Positions 21,881 through 28,190 of a stretch of DNA of 29,209 bases are shown piece after piece (positions within the stretch are counted from its first letter, which is position 1; each line of letters starts with the position of its first letter). The stretch is from a virus, in IMG/VR virus record IMGVR_UViG_3300005913_000056, positions 1-29,209 of that record; one strand, written 5' to 3'. The notes below the pieces were generated by a model. That model did no database searches. It worked only from the letters and a program-made list of their open reading frames with translations, and had not been told where the DNA came from. Both the position numbers and the translations under genes were made by a program.

Positions 21881-22321
21881 ATGATTAACGTGTATACAGA
21901 AGGTAACTGCTTAAAAGACTATACTACATTCATTGATGAGTGCATTATGGCTCTTTTTCCTGAAGACGCAAAATATGATATTTATATCGAAGTTGAGAAG
22001 TTTGTTGATGAGGACGGGTCTCACGCAGGTTTTTGTCTCGGTGATAGTAAAGACTGTGTTATCAGCTTAGCTACTCACTGGGTTTACGAAGACGGCGAAG
22101 AGATTGCCTACGAACCCCACGAGCTTGCATCTAATATTGCGCACGAATTAGTACACGCTAAACAGTTTTGTAAAAACCAGATCAACATGATCGATAACGT
22201 GTGGAAGCACAATAATGTAGTACTTAACTGCGACGAGATTGAATACGAAGAACTGCCCTGGGAAGTCGAGGCATATACTTACGAAGTCTTTCTCACAGAC
22301 ATATTATGGGAGAACGTATAA
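21881..22321 (+). CDS. Putative zinc metallopeptidase-like protein (HExxH)
   Basis: 146 residues, acidic. H88-E-L-V-H92 within S-N-I-A-H-E-L-V-H-A-K-Q is a classic zinc-site helix, and P-W-E128-V-E130-A-Y could supply the third ligand, as in small SprT-like or gluzincin-type proteins. Whether it cuts protein is unproven. It leads an operon behind its own strong promoter with GGAG before ATG 21881, so it is made early and could act on host proteins. Stop and next start share TAATG. Confidence 0.72.
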   Translation: MINVYTEGNCLKDYTTFIDECIMALFPEDAKYDIYIEVEKFVDEDGSHAGFCLGDSKDCVISLATHWVYEDGEEIAYEPHELASNIAHELVHAKQFCKNQINMIDNVWKHNNVVLNCDEIEYEELPWEVEAYTYEVFLTDILWENV

Positions 22322-22500
22322 TGCAAGAAATATTTGATTTTTCAATGGCTATTTTATTTATTACAGCTTTTGTAGTAGTGGCGTGGGGTATTATTCTTTT
22401 CCACATGGATGAACAAGCTGAGTGGGCTGCAAAACGAAATTACGAAAAAATGAATGACAACCTAAAAGAGGCAGATAGAAATGATTCTTCCCGTACTTGA
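22321..22500 (+). CDS. Small membrane protein
   Basis: 59 residues from ATG 22321, chosen over 22306 because GGGAG lies eight bases upstream. One transmembrane helix (about 9-29, M-A-I-L-F-I-T-A-F-V-V-V-A-W-G) is followed by a charged, helical cytoplasmic tail. Unknown function. Confidence 0.72.
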   Translation: MQEIFDFSMAILFITAFVVVAWGIILFHMDEQAEWAAKRNYEKMNDNLKEADRNDSSRT

Positions 22501-22738
22501 AATGAATCCTCAAGAGATTGTATTGCACAAAGCTCAGTGGATGATGGCTAACTATTATGAGTCACACACCCACACAGATCTAAGAAAGGATGCTCTTGAG
22601 TGGTGCAAAGCACACTGCTTTCAGTGGAGATTTGACTTTAAACGCTTTACAGATGTTTATGCAGATACTGTAAGATTCGAGTTAGAAGAAGATTTTACAG
22701 CATTTAATGAATGGTATAGGGGAAGATGGGATGTTTAA
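22481..22738 (+). CDS. Small Trp- and Cys-containing phage protein
   Basis: 85 residues, aromatic- and His-rich (K-A-Q-W-M-M, H-T-H-T-D-L, W-C-K-A-H-C-F-Q-W-R-F-D-F, W-Y-R-G-R-W). No recognised domain. It overlaps both neighbours. ATG 22481 has AGAGG nine bases upstream; a second ATG at 22502 is possible but lacks a ribosome site. Confidence 0.7.
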   Translation: MILPVLEMNPQEIVLHKAQWMMANYYESHTHTDLRKDALEWCKAHCFQWRFDFKRFTDVYADTVRFELEEDFTAFNEWYRGRWDV

Positions 22739-22907
22739 AGACGAAAGGCGGGTGGTAGGAGTACTTGTATTCCTTATTGTTGGAGTCATGCTAGGATCTA
22801 TTATAGCAGGAACTAGTATAACAAACGACTGGAGACTAGACTCGGCAAAAACAGAATGTGCTCAGTTTAATCCAACTAATGGACATTTTGAGTGGTTATC
22901 TGAATGA
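22731..22907 (+). CDS. Small membrane protein
   Basis: 58 residues from ATG 22731 (GGGGAAGATGGG upstream), preferred to the in-frame ATG at 22707. A basic N-terminus, one membrane span (about 9-30, V-V-G-V-L-V-F-L-I-V-G-V-M-L-G) and a short polar C-terminus with one Cys. Unknown function. Confidence 0.65.
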   Translation: MFKDERRVVGVLVFLIVGVMLGSIIAGTSITNDWRLDSAKTECAQFNPTNGHFEWLSE

Positions 22908-23059
22908 GACGCGGCGAGAAATCTTTAAGAACAAAAGCTCATCAAGAAATATCTATATGCTGTGAAACCTTATGCCAGAAAGAAATTGTGGAAGAGTACA
23001 TAGCAGAACTTGAGGCTAGAATAGTTGAGCTTGAGCTAGAGATAGAAGATCGTGAATAA
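22904..23059 (+). CDS. Small coiled-coil protein, RRGEKS family, copy 1
   Basis: 51 residues: M-R-R-G-E-K-S-L, then I-S-I-C-C-E-T-L-C-Q-K-E-I-V-E-E-Y-I and an acidic coiled coil. A clear paralogue is at 27050-27184. The C-C-x-x-L-C cluster might bind metal or be redox active (inference). It overlaps both neighbours. Confidence 0.75.
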   Translation: MRRGEKSLRTKAHQEISICCETLCQKEIVEEYIAELEARIVELELEIEDRE

Positions 23060-23231
23060 GTGGTGGAGAATTTGGGCAAAATCATTAGGAGAGAAAGTAG
23101 GTGAAACTGATAAGCAAGCTAACACTATTGCTAGTATTAGGACTGTGTGGTGGTGTACTCATATGGCGACTTGTATCTTTATCATACTTAATGCAATAGC
23201 AAATCATGGCTGGGGCTTATTCGGATTATGA
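23052..23231 (+). CDS. Small membrane protein, conserved in phages
   Basis: 59 residues from GTG 23052. It begins N-K-W-W-R-I-W-A-K-S-L-G-E-K and has a C-terminal membrane helix (about 36-52, M-A-T-C-I-F-I-I-L-N-A-I). The K-W-W-x-x-W-A-x-S-x-G-E-K pattern recurs in short proteins of marine phages; function unknown. It overlaps the previous gene by eight bases and the next by an ATGA. Confidence 0.75.
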   Translation: MNKWWRIWAKSLGEKVGETDKQANTIASIRTVWWCTHMATCIFIILNAIANHGWGLFGL

Positions 23232-23356
23232 AAATACAAAAAGACTGGGGAGAGGGGTACTGGCTTGATGATGATGGTGTTGTCGTTAGCCCTCGCTTTA
23301 CAGCTAAACAAGAGGCTTGCTACTGGTTAGTAGAGTTTCAAGGAGATACAAAATGA
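23228..23356 (+). CDS. Small QEACYWLV protein, copy 1
   Basis: 42 residues ending in a Q-E-A-C-Y-W-L-V-E-F motif shared with the gene at 24254-24403. Central acidic loop (L-D-D-D-G). Overlaps both neighbours through ATGA junctions. Function unknown. Confidence 0.68.
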   Translation: MKIQKDWGEGYWLDDDGVVVSPRFTAKQEACYWLVEFQGDTK

Positions 23357-23580
23357 CTAAAAGAATAATTGATGGAATGAATACTTTAGGGGAGAATTAT
23401 ATCTTTCGAGATGTGACTAACACAATTAAATTTAATATAGATGATAGTACAGAGAAGTTGCGTTTAGATGAGAAAGGTTTTTATTACAACGGTCAGTTTA
23501 TTGAAGATGCTGGTATAGCTTACAGTAGATTTATGGAGTGGCTAGACAGCGCTGGAGTCAAACGAGGAGCTACGCCATAG
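23353..23580 (+). CDS. Hypothetical small early protein
   Basis: 75 residues from ATG 23353, chosen over 23317 because AAGGAG lies seven bases upstream and the ATG overlaps the previous stop. Acidic beta-rich start (I-F-R-D-V-T-N-T-I-K-F-N) and a helical end with F-M-E-W-L-D. No recognised domain. Confidence 0.72.
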   Translation: MTKRIIDGMNTLGENYIFRDVTNTIKFNIDDSTEKLRLDEKGFYYNGQFIEDAGIAYSRFMEWLDSAGVKRGATP

Positions 23581-23632
23581 GGAGTTGCAAAAACTCTTGA
23601 AGATCAGACCTACAAACTAACGGAGGTTAAGG

Positions 23633-23731
23633 ATGACTAAACTAACTTGGGCTCAGCTAATCCAACTTAATTATGGATTAGAACTTCATGATATAACTGA
23701 TACGTACGGGTGGGGATTAATAGGATTATAA
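23633..23731 (+). CDS. 32-residue hypothetical protein
   Basis: Short frame with a strong ribosome site (CGGAGG, six bases before ATG 23633), reading M-T-K-L-T-W-A-Q-L-I-Q-L and ending G-W-G-L-I-G-L. No known family. The good site and fit between neighbours support expression. Confidence 0.5.
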   Translation: MTKLTWAQLIQLNYGLELHDITDTYGWGLIGL

Positions 23732-23744
23732 GGAGAAAAATACG

Positions 23745-24263
23745 ATGAAAGTAAAAATAGGAAAATGCCCAACTTATAGATGGTATAGTAAATATATTGC
23801 GTTAGTATTTGGTGAGAAAGAGCAGAAAGTATCTGTTAAAATAGATCGCTGGGACACTTGGTCTATGGATGCCACTCTTGCACACATCGTTGTGCCTATG
23901 CTTATTCAACTTAAAAAGACAACACATAGATGCCCTATAGTGGCTTTTGAAGATCGTCCCCCTGAGCTGATAGGTACTATACCGAAAGAGGCTCATATAA
24001 CAGATGAGTTTTGGGAACAGTCTTGGGACTGGGTGCTAGAGGAGATGATCTTCGCCTTTAAAAGTAAGTCTGAAGATTGGGAAGGTCAGTTCTTTACTGG
24101 AGAGTCTGATTGGGTGTTTGAAGCGCAGGAAGGTTCCATTATCTTAGTAGAAGGGCCAAACCATACCCTGACAATGGACACTGAAGGGATGAAAATTTAT
24201 CAAGCAAGAATAACCAACGGCTTCCGTCTGTTTGGTAAATACTATGAGAATTTATGGGACTAA
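23745..24263 (+). CDS. Conserved phage protein, WDTWSMD family, copy 1
   Basis: 172 residues. Conserved blocks: I-D-R-W-D-T-W-S-M-D-A-T-L-A, I-V-V-P-M-L-x-Q-L-K, D-R-P-P-E-L, W-D-W-V-L-E-E-M-I-F-A-F and N-G-F-R-L-F-G-K-Y-Y-E. I recognise this as a widespread uncharacterised phage family. A close paralogue is at 26521-27045, with local near-identity at the DNA level. AGGAG precedes ATG 23745. Confidence 0.85.
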   Translation: MKVKIGKCPTYRWYSKYIALVFGEKEQKVSVKIDRWDTWSMDATLAHIVVPMLIQLKKTTHRCPIVAFEDRPPELIGTIPKEAHITDEFWEQSWDWVLEEMIFAFKSKSEDWEGQFFTGESDWVFEAQEGSIILVEGPNHTLTMDTEGMKIYQARITNGFRLFGKYYENLWD

Positions 24264-24403
24264 TAAAACTAAATAAACAAACCCGCAGCGACATAGACTG
24301 TTTTGTGTGGTTCTGGACTAGGGAGGGCGAACTGCTTAGCCCTTACTTTCACTCTAATCAAGAAGCCTGCTACTGGTTAGTACAGTATACATCAGAGTCC
24401 TAA
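24254..24403 (+). CDS. Small QEACYWLV protein, copy 2
   Basis: 49 residues overlapping the preceding gene by ten bases. The C-terminal part (L-L-S-P-Y-F-H-S-N-Q-E-A-C-Y-W-L-V) matches the copy at 23228-23356; the N-terminus differs. Function unknown. Confidence 0.62.
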   Translation: MGLIKLNKQTRSDIDCFVWFWTREGELLSPYFHSNQEACYWLVQYTSES

Positions 24404-24416
24404 CTACCTTAGGACT
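24396..24416. other. Perfect 8-bp inverted repeat
   Basis: AGTCCTAA and TTAGGACT are separated by CTACC, spanning the stop codon of the preceding gene. No T-run follows on the + strand, so it is not a typical intrinsic terminator. It could be an mRNA-end hairpin or a protein site ahead of the promoter at 24462. Confidence 0.5.
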
Positions 24417-24461
24417 GACCCGAGCATGTCGTGAAACTGCTCACCATTCTTAAAAAACTTC

Positions 24462-24490
24462 TTGACAATCCCCCTTTCTTCGCGTATAAT
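24462..24490 (+). promoter_or_regulatory. Consensus promoter
   Basis: TTGACA (24462-24467), 17 bases, TATAAT (24485-24490), behind AAAAAACTTC. Predicted start about 24497, 26 bases before ATG 24523. Confidence 0.93.
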
Positions 24491-24522
24491 ACCTTCATAA
24501 ACTTGAAAAAGGAAGGTAAATT

Positions 24523-25056
24523 ATGAACGAAGATATGACTTGGTGCCTTGCACCCCACGGTAAATCCTACGAAGTAGCTTCTTGGGTCGTGCAAAACTAC
24601 AAACGAGACACTTACAATACTAAAATGCAAGCGATGTGGGTTGATGCATCTCAGCAAATCCTTGACAAGCTCGCCTCTCGTAATCTAATCTACAATGCTA
24701 TTCAGACCCCTGATGGAACTATACTCGAGTCGAAGCATAGACACGACTACCGATCTCATAACGATGCAAACGGCAAAACTTATGTTATTGATGGCGGCTT
24801 AGAATATATCAGAGGCACAATACACGCTGATCAAACCTTTTTAGCACTCTATGATGACGAAACACACGCAGTGCAAGCACATTATCTTACTTGGGGTACC
24901 TTCGGTATACGAGGCGATCAACCCCGTAGCGATGTACGTATCGCTGAGATGGAGACCGCACACCTTGAGGCTGTACTGAGAGAGTGCCACCCTACTCCGG
25001 TTCTCAAGAAATGTATGACAAAAGAATTGGAGCTAAGAAATGACACTACCGTATGA
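24523..25056 (+). CDS. Conserved phage protein with HRHDY motif
   Basis: 177 residues. Key block: I-L-E-S-K-H-R-H-D-Y-R-S-H-N-D-A-N-G-K, then D-G-G-L-E-Y-I-R-G and L-T-W-G-T-F-G-I-R-G-D-Q-P. This is a recurrent uncharacterised phage family; the His/Asp-rich motif could bind metal (inference). It leads an operon behind a consensus promoter with AAGGAAGG before ATG 24523. Confidence 0.83.
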   Translation: MNEDMTWCLAPHGKSYEVASWVVQNYKRDTYNTKMQAMWVDASQQILDKLASRNLIYNAIQTPDGTILESKHRHDYRSHNDANGKTYVIDGGLEYIRGTIHADQTFLALYDDETHAVQAHYLTWGTFGIRGDQPRSDVRIAEMETAHLEAVLRECHPTPVLKKCMTKELELRNDTTV

Positions 25057-25246
25057 GCGTAGATGGGCTGTAAGCAATACTCGACAGTTTTTGCTAGACC
25101 TCGGTATGAGCGAGAGCTTGCCCGAAGAGGTACGCAAAGAAGCATGGAGAAACCTTAAACACTATCCAGGTGAGTACCATATGGAAGAAGCAAGAAAAGC
25201 AGCACCTAAAATATTTGGCAACTGGGAGGATATGAACCATGATTGA
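25040..25246 (+). CDS. BPSL0761-family-like protein
   Basis: 68 residues reading T-L-P-Y-E-R-R-W-A-V-x-N-T-R-Q-F-L-L-D-L, then V-R-K-E-A-W-R-N-L-K-H-Y-P and H-M-E-E-A. This matches the BPSL0761 family of small proteins found in Pseudomonadota genomes, often in mobile regions; function unknown. It overlaps the previous gene by 17 bases and the next by eight. Confidence 0.8.
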   Translation: MTLPYERRWAVSNTRQFLLDLGMSESLPEEVRKEAWRNLKHYPGEYHMEEARKAAPKIFGNWEDMNHD

Positions 25247-25739
25247 TGAAGGAAGAGAAGACTATATGTTTGCAGACTGCCCCGATAACTGGGTAGTATT
25301 AGAAATAATGAACGATACTAAAACTCCTCTCTACAAAGTATTGGCGGGCTGGAGCGGTGGATACTTAGACGGAGACAACTGGAAACTAAACAGCGGCATT
25401 GTCAAGGTTCGTGAGCTTGCTGATTCTTGGGTTTTCGTAGGCTATAGTGGTAGCGAATATGTTTGCGACAAAGAACAGTACAAACTCAGAATGAACAACG
25501 CAGGGATCTATAAACAGCTTTTAATAGCTTATCCGAATACTATTCGCATGATGCCTGAAGACACAGACTGGTCTACTTTGTTAGGAGATACGGTAGACGA
25601 GGGTCTTACTGACTACGATGGAGTTACTCGTATTGAAGTAATTGACCAGAGTGGCAGAGCTTGGATTACTAACATCGCTGAGGGTGTTACAGTATCCCTA
25701 CAGGACGATAATCGTACTCTCAAGTTGTTTGTTAGATGA
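25239..25739 (+). CDS. Two-domain phage protein, PDNWVV plus VTRIEVID modules
   Basis: 166 residues. Domain 1 (C-P-D-N-W-V-V, V-L-A-G-W-S-G-G-Y-L, W-K-L-N-S-G-I-V, Y-V-C-D-K-x-Q-Y) is shared with the 26198-26524 protein. Domain 2 (V-T-R-I-E-V-I-D-Q-S-G-R-A ... L-Q-D-D-N-R-T-L-K-L-F) is shared with the extension frame at 27617-27748. Start ATG 25239 has GGGAGG upstream; ATG 25266 would align better with the paralogue. Function unknown. Confidence 0.82.
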   Translation: MIDEGREDYMFADCPDNWVVLEIMNDTKTPLYKVLAGWSGGYLDGDNWKLNSGIVKVRELADSWVFVGYSGSEYVCDKEQYKLRMNNAGIYKQLLIAYPNTIRMMPEDTDWSTLLGDTVDEGLTDYDGVTRIEVIDQSGRAWITNIAEGVTVSLQDDNRTLKLFVR

Positions 25740-26083
25740 TTACATACAGCACCAACTGGATGGGCCCGGTCTCTACTCGTTGGTATGAGGAAAGGGACAT
25801 ACCGTTTGTAATGAAGAAAACCTCGGGAAAGATACTGCCAGTAGTAGAGTACAAAGATTATTTAGAAAGCTATTCTTGTGGACGCATTGACATCTATGGA
25901 CTAAATGAAGAGGAGTACTGGTGTGGTAAATCAGAATATAGTGTTGACCCTATGCGTACTGAAGACTGGAATGACTTTAGTGAGTGGCTTGATAAAATTG
26001 AGTGCAAGGTGCAGATTAGGTATGATACACTGATACATATGTTTGAAACTACACATAAGAGAAAGATTAGGTGGGCAGATTGA
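25736..26083 (+). CDS. Conserved phage protein, NWMGP family
   Basis: 115 residues: S-T-N-W-M-G-P, G-R-I-D-I-Y-G, M-R-T-E-D-W-N-D-F-S-E-W-L-D and F-E-T-x-H-K-R-K-I-R-W. I recognise a widespread uncharacterised phage family by these blocks. It overlaps both neighbours by four bases. Confidence 0.82.
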   Translation: MITYSTNWMGPVSTRWYEERDIPFVMKKTSGKILPVVEYKDYLESYSCGRIDIYGLNEEEYWCGKSEYSVDPMRTEDWNDFSEWLDKIECKVQIRYDTLIHMFETTHKRKIRWAD

Positions 26084-26205
26084 TCTACCTTCGAATTTTA
26101 TTATTAATATGGCTAGTCTTTTCGATGAAAGCAGACGATGACCTATATGGTGTACGCTGCAGTATGCTACAATTTGAACAGTGCAGGAGGGTAGTACATG
26201 GCTGA
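26080..26205 (+). CDS. Small secreted or membrane-anchored peptide
   Basis: 41 residues from a TTG overlapping the previous stop (TTGA), with AGGTGG upstream. The N-terminus (I-Y-L-R-I-L-L-L-I-W-L-V-F-S) looks like a signal or anchor, followed by a polar part with two Cys. It ends inside the start of the next gene. Real expression is plausible but unproven. Confidence 0.5.
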   Translation: MIYLRILLLIWLVFSMKADDDLYGVRCSMLQFEQCRRVVHG

Positions 26206-26524
26206 ACATCCAGACAATTGGGTAGTAGTTAAGATAGCCAGACAAGAGCAAACCTTCTATAAAGTACTTGCAGGATGGAGTGGTGGTTATCTTGGGAGTG
26301 ATGTGTGGAAGCTGAACAGTGGTATCGTTCAGGTGAAAGAAGAAGAAAACAGCTATCACTTCATTGGCCATAGCGGCAATGAATACGTATGTGACAAGAG
26401 TCAGTACCAGCTAAGAATGAACACAGCAGGCATATGGAAGCAAATGCAAGAGGCTGCCGAAGACGATGGAAATATTAAAATTGAACTAATGCCAGAGGAC
26501 ACAAAGTGGGGGAACATATTATGA
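26198..26524 (+). CDS. Single-domain paralogue of the PDNWVV protein
   Basis: 108 residues aligning with domain 1 of the 25239-25739 protein almost throughout (A-E-H-P-D-N-W-V-V, V-L-A-G-W-S-G-G-Y-L, Y-V-C-D-K-S-Q-Y, M-N-T-A-G-I-W-K-Q) but lacking domain 2. GGAGG lies upstream of ATG 26198. It ends at the ATG of the second WDTW-family gene. The copies have diverged, so the duplication is not recent over its whole length. Confidence 0.82.
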   Translation: MAEHPDNWVVVKIARQEQTFYKVLAGWSGGYLGSDVWKLNSGIVQVKEEENSYHFIGHSGNEYVCDKSQYQLRMNTAGIWKQMQEAAEDDGNIKIELMPEDTKWGNIL

Positions 26525-27045
26525 AAGTTATCTTAGGAAAGCCGCCAGCCCATCGCTGGTATCACAATTTTCTTTTCAGCGCTTTTGGTTATACACCAAA
26601 GGCCAAACAAACAATTACTATAGATCCTTGGGACACCTGGTGTTTAGACCATACTCTCTCCCAGATCGTAGTGCCCCTGCTTAAACAGCTAAAAGCGCAT
26701 ACACATGGTGCGCCAAAGGTAGCTTTTAGCGATAGGCCCGACCATTTAATTGGAACTCTGCCGAAAGAAGCGTGGGAGCAAGATGAGTTCTATTTTGAGG
26801 CATGGGATTGGGCTATAGATCAGATGATCTTTGCACACGAAAGTAAGTCTGAAGACTGGGAAAAGCAGTTCTTTAGTGGAGAATCTGACTGGGTGTTTGA
26901 AGAGCAGGAGAACGGTAACAGCCTTATGTTGGAAGGCCCGAATCACACTATGAAAATGGACACAGAGGGCATGAAGATATATCAGGCTAGGATTAGTAAT
27001 GGCTTCCGTCTTTTCGGAAAATATTATGAAGGGCTATGGGACTGA
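26521..27045 (+). CDS. Conserved phage protein, WDTW family, copy 2
   Basis: 174 residues, paralogue of 23745-24263. Start ATG 26521 overlaps the previous stop and has GGGGGAAC upstream; an in-frame ATG at 26506 is less likely. Shared blocks: I-D-P-W-D-T-W-C-L-D-H-T-L, I-V-V-P-L-L-K-Q-L-K, S-K-S-E-D-W-E and N-G-F-R-L-F-G-K-Y-Y-E-G. DNA at 26841-26899 is nearly identical to 24062-24120. Confidence 0.85.
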   Translation: MKVILGKPPAHRWYHNFLFSAFGYTPKAKQTITIDPWDTWCLDHTLSQIVVPLLKQLKAHTHGAPKVAFSDRPDHLIGTLPKEAWEQDEFYFEAWDWAIDQMIFAHESKSEDWEKQFFSGESDWVFEEQENGNSLMLEGPNHTMKMDTEGMKIYQARISNGFRLFGKYYEGLWD

Positions 27046-27049
27046 TGAA

Positions 27050-27184
27050 ATGAGAAGAGGTGAGAAAAGTCTAGAGGTGAGAGCAAAACAGCATATCTCT
27101 ATATGCTGCAAGACGCTATGTGAGCGTGAGATAGTAGAAGAGTACATTCAACAGCTTGAAGACAAAGTTGAGATGCTGGAATAG
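27050..27184 (+). CDS. Small coiled-coil protein, RRGEKS family, copy 2
   Basis: 44 residues from ATG 27050, paralogue of 22904-23059 (M-R-R-G-E-K-S-L, I-S-I-C-C-K-T-L-C, I-V-E-E-Y-I). Slightly shorter coiled-coil tail. The reading frame also opens further upstream, but the match to copy 1 fixes the start. Confidence 0.75.
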   Translation: MRRGEKSLEVRAKQHISICCKTLCEREIVEEYIQQLEDKVEMLE

Positions 27185-27209
27185 AAGCTCGAACTGAAAG
27201 AAAAAGTTC

Positions 27210-27238
27210 TTGACAACGTACCTAAACAGTAGTATAAT
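27210..27238 (+). promoter_or_regulatory. Consensus promoter
   Basis: TTGACA (27210-27215), 17 bases, TATAAT (27233-27238), behind AAAAAGTTC. Predicted start 27245, 23 bases before ATG 27268. Confidence 0.93.
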
Positions 27239-27267
27239 AGTTTCATAATTTAAAGGAGATACAAAAA

Positions 27268-27618
27268 ATGAACAAATCATACGAATTTATTGCTTACCCT
27301 TACGGAGCTGAGTTTAGCGGCGTAACAAAAACTAGCCTCAAGATGGCGATTGAAGATCAAGATATTACTCTTGACGAGATGCTTGAACAGTTTGAATACT
27401 TTCTCAAAGGAGCTGGCTTCGTGATTGATGTCGATCAGCGTCTTGAGCTTGTTGGCCCTGACGAAGAGGAAGAGGAAGAGGAAGACTTTAGCGCCTATCA
27501 TTTTGATAATAGCTTTGATATGGAGGAACTTGATAGACGTATAGACGAATCCTTTAAAGGCTGGGAGGATGTATTTAATAGATTAGTACACCCTGCTGGA
27601 CGATCCCAGGGTTCCTGA
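27268..27618 (+). CDS. Acidic early protein ending at a possible +1 frameshift site
   Basis: 116 residues in frame 0 with a strong AAAGGAG site. It has an N-terminal alpha/beta part (Y-E-F-I-A-Y-P-Y-G-A-E-F-S-G), a helix, a run of Glu (about 68-75) and an acidic helix with G-W-E-D-V-F. The frame ends TCC-TGA-T. A +1 shift there would add 43 codons (27617-27745) coding the V-T-R-V-E-V-I-D module, giving about 159 residues, close to the 166 of the paralogue at 25239-25739. Function unknown. Confidence 0.85.
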   Translation: MNKSYEFIAYPYGAEFSGVTKTSLKMAIEDQDITLDEMLEQFEYFLKGAGFVIDVDQRLELVGPDEEEEEEEDFSAYHFDNSFDMEELDRRIDESFKGWEDVFNRLVHPAGRSQGS

Positions 27619-27748
27619 TGCATGGAGAGATGTTACACGAGTAGAAGTGATTGACGATGAAGGAAGAGTTTACGTCAATACAGCTGTAGCACTAGTTGTT
27701 ACCGATCTTCAAGACGAAGGCAGAACTTTAAAGGTATTTATCAAATGA
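27617..27748 (+). other. Conserved module in +1 frame without its own start codon
   Basis: In frame +1 relative to the previous gene the codons from 27617 encode D-A-W-R-D-V-T-R-V-E-V-I-D-D-E-G-R, later L-Q-D-E-G-R-T-L-K-V-F, stopping at 27746-27748 inside the next gene's ATGA. This matches the C-terminal module of 25239-25739. No ATG, GTG or TTG with a ribosome site precedes the conserved part in this frame, so it is read by frameshifting, or is a remnant of a broken fusion. Confidence 0.75.
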
Positions 27749-28005
27749 GTGGACAGACGCATGGCGGGAAAGGCGACCGCCCTCGAATTATAGAAGATCG
27801 TGTTCAATACGAGAACAATTGGCATAGGATTTTCGGAAGTAAGAAAGAAGCTGTGGTTAGCTATGACCCCGTAGCGACTTCAGATGTTGAACGCAAACTA
27901 AAAGAGTGGGACATGATGTATGAGTGTCTTAAAAGTATGCACTTGTACGAGTACCCCGTAGAGGAAGCTAAAGAAGTGTTGAAAAGAATTGAAGATGAGA
28001 AATAA
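27745..28005 (+). CDS. Small conserved phage protein, THGGKGDRPR type
   Basis: 86 residues starting S-G-Q-T-H-G-G-K-G-D-R-P-R, a signature seen in many short phage proteins, then N-N-W-H-R-I-F-G and a helical acidic end. ATG 27745 overlaps the stop of the +1-frame module (ATGA), suggesting coupling to it. Function unknown. Confidence 0.8.
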   Translation: MSGQTHGGKGDRPRIIEDRVQYENNWHRIFGSKKEAVVSYDPVATSDVERKLKEWDMMYECLKSMHLYEYPVEEAKEVLKRIEDEK

Positions 28006-28165
28006 AAGCATACCCTCTCCTTGTATTGGTATCTGTTCTTATGACCCAGATACTATTGAGTGTCTGGGCTGTAAGCGCACACCCGCAGAGATTACAGGCT
28101 GGTCTAGCATGACGGCGGAGCAGAGACGTAAGGTTAAAGAGCGAATAGAACTAAAAACTTCTTGA
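27995..28165 (+). CDS. DUF1289-family protein, predicted Fe-S (YdhL-like)
   Basis: 56 residues: I-P-S-P-C10-I-G-I-C14, then C23-L-G-C26-K-R-T and E-I-T-G-W-S-S-M-T-A-E-Q-R-R. This is the DUF1289 pattern, a family described as predicted Fe-S proteins (YdhL type). All four Cys are present. It is a possible client of the phage IscU/IscA pair (inference). It overlaps the previous gene by 11 bases, and its TGA lies inside the next promoter's -35 box. Confidence 0.85.
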   Translation: MRNKSIPSPCIGICSYDPDTIECLGCKRTPAEITGWSSMTAEQRRKVKERIELKTS

Positions 28166-28190
28166 CAAGGACGTCAACCCTGTGTATAAT
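28162..28190 (+). promoter_or_regulatory. Consensus promoter of the MazG-like gene
   Basis: TTGACA (28162-28167), 17 bases, TATAAT (28185-28190), behind AAAAACTTC. The stop of the DUF1289 gene (28163-28165) is the TGA within TTGACA. Predicted start 28197. Confidence 0.93.

Noticed and set aside
24650-24700. TTGACA within the HRHDY gene
   Set aside because: No -10 box at suitable spacing and no A-rich tract; it is coding sequence for L-D-K.
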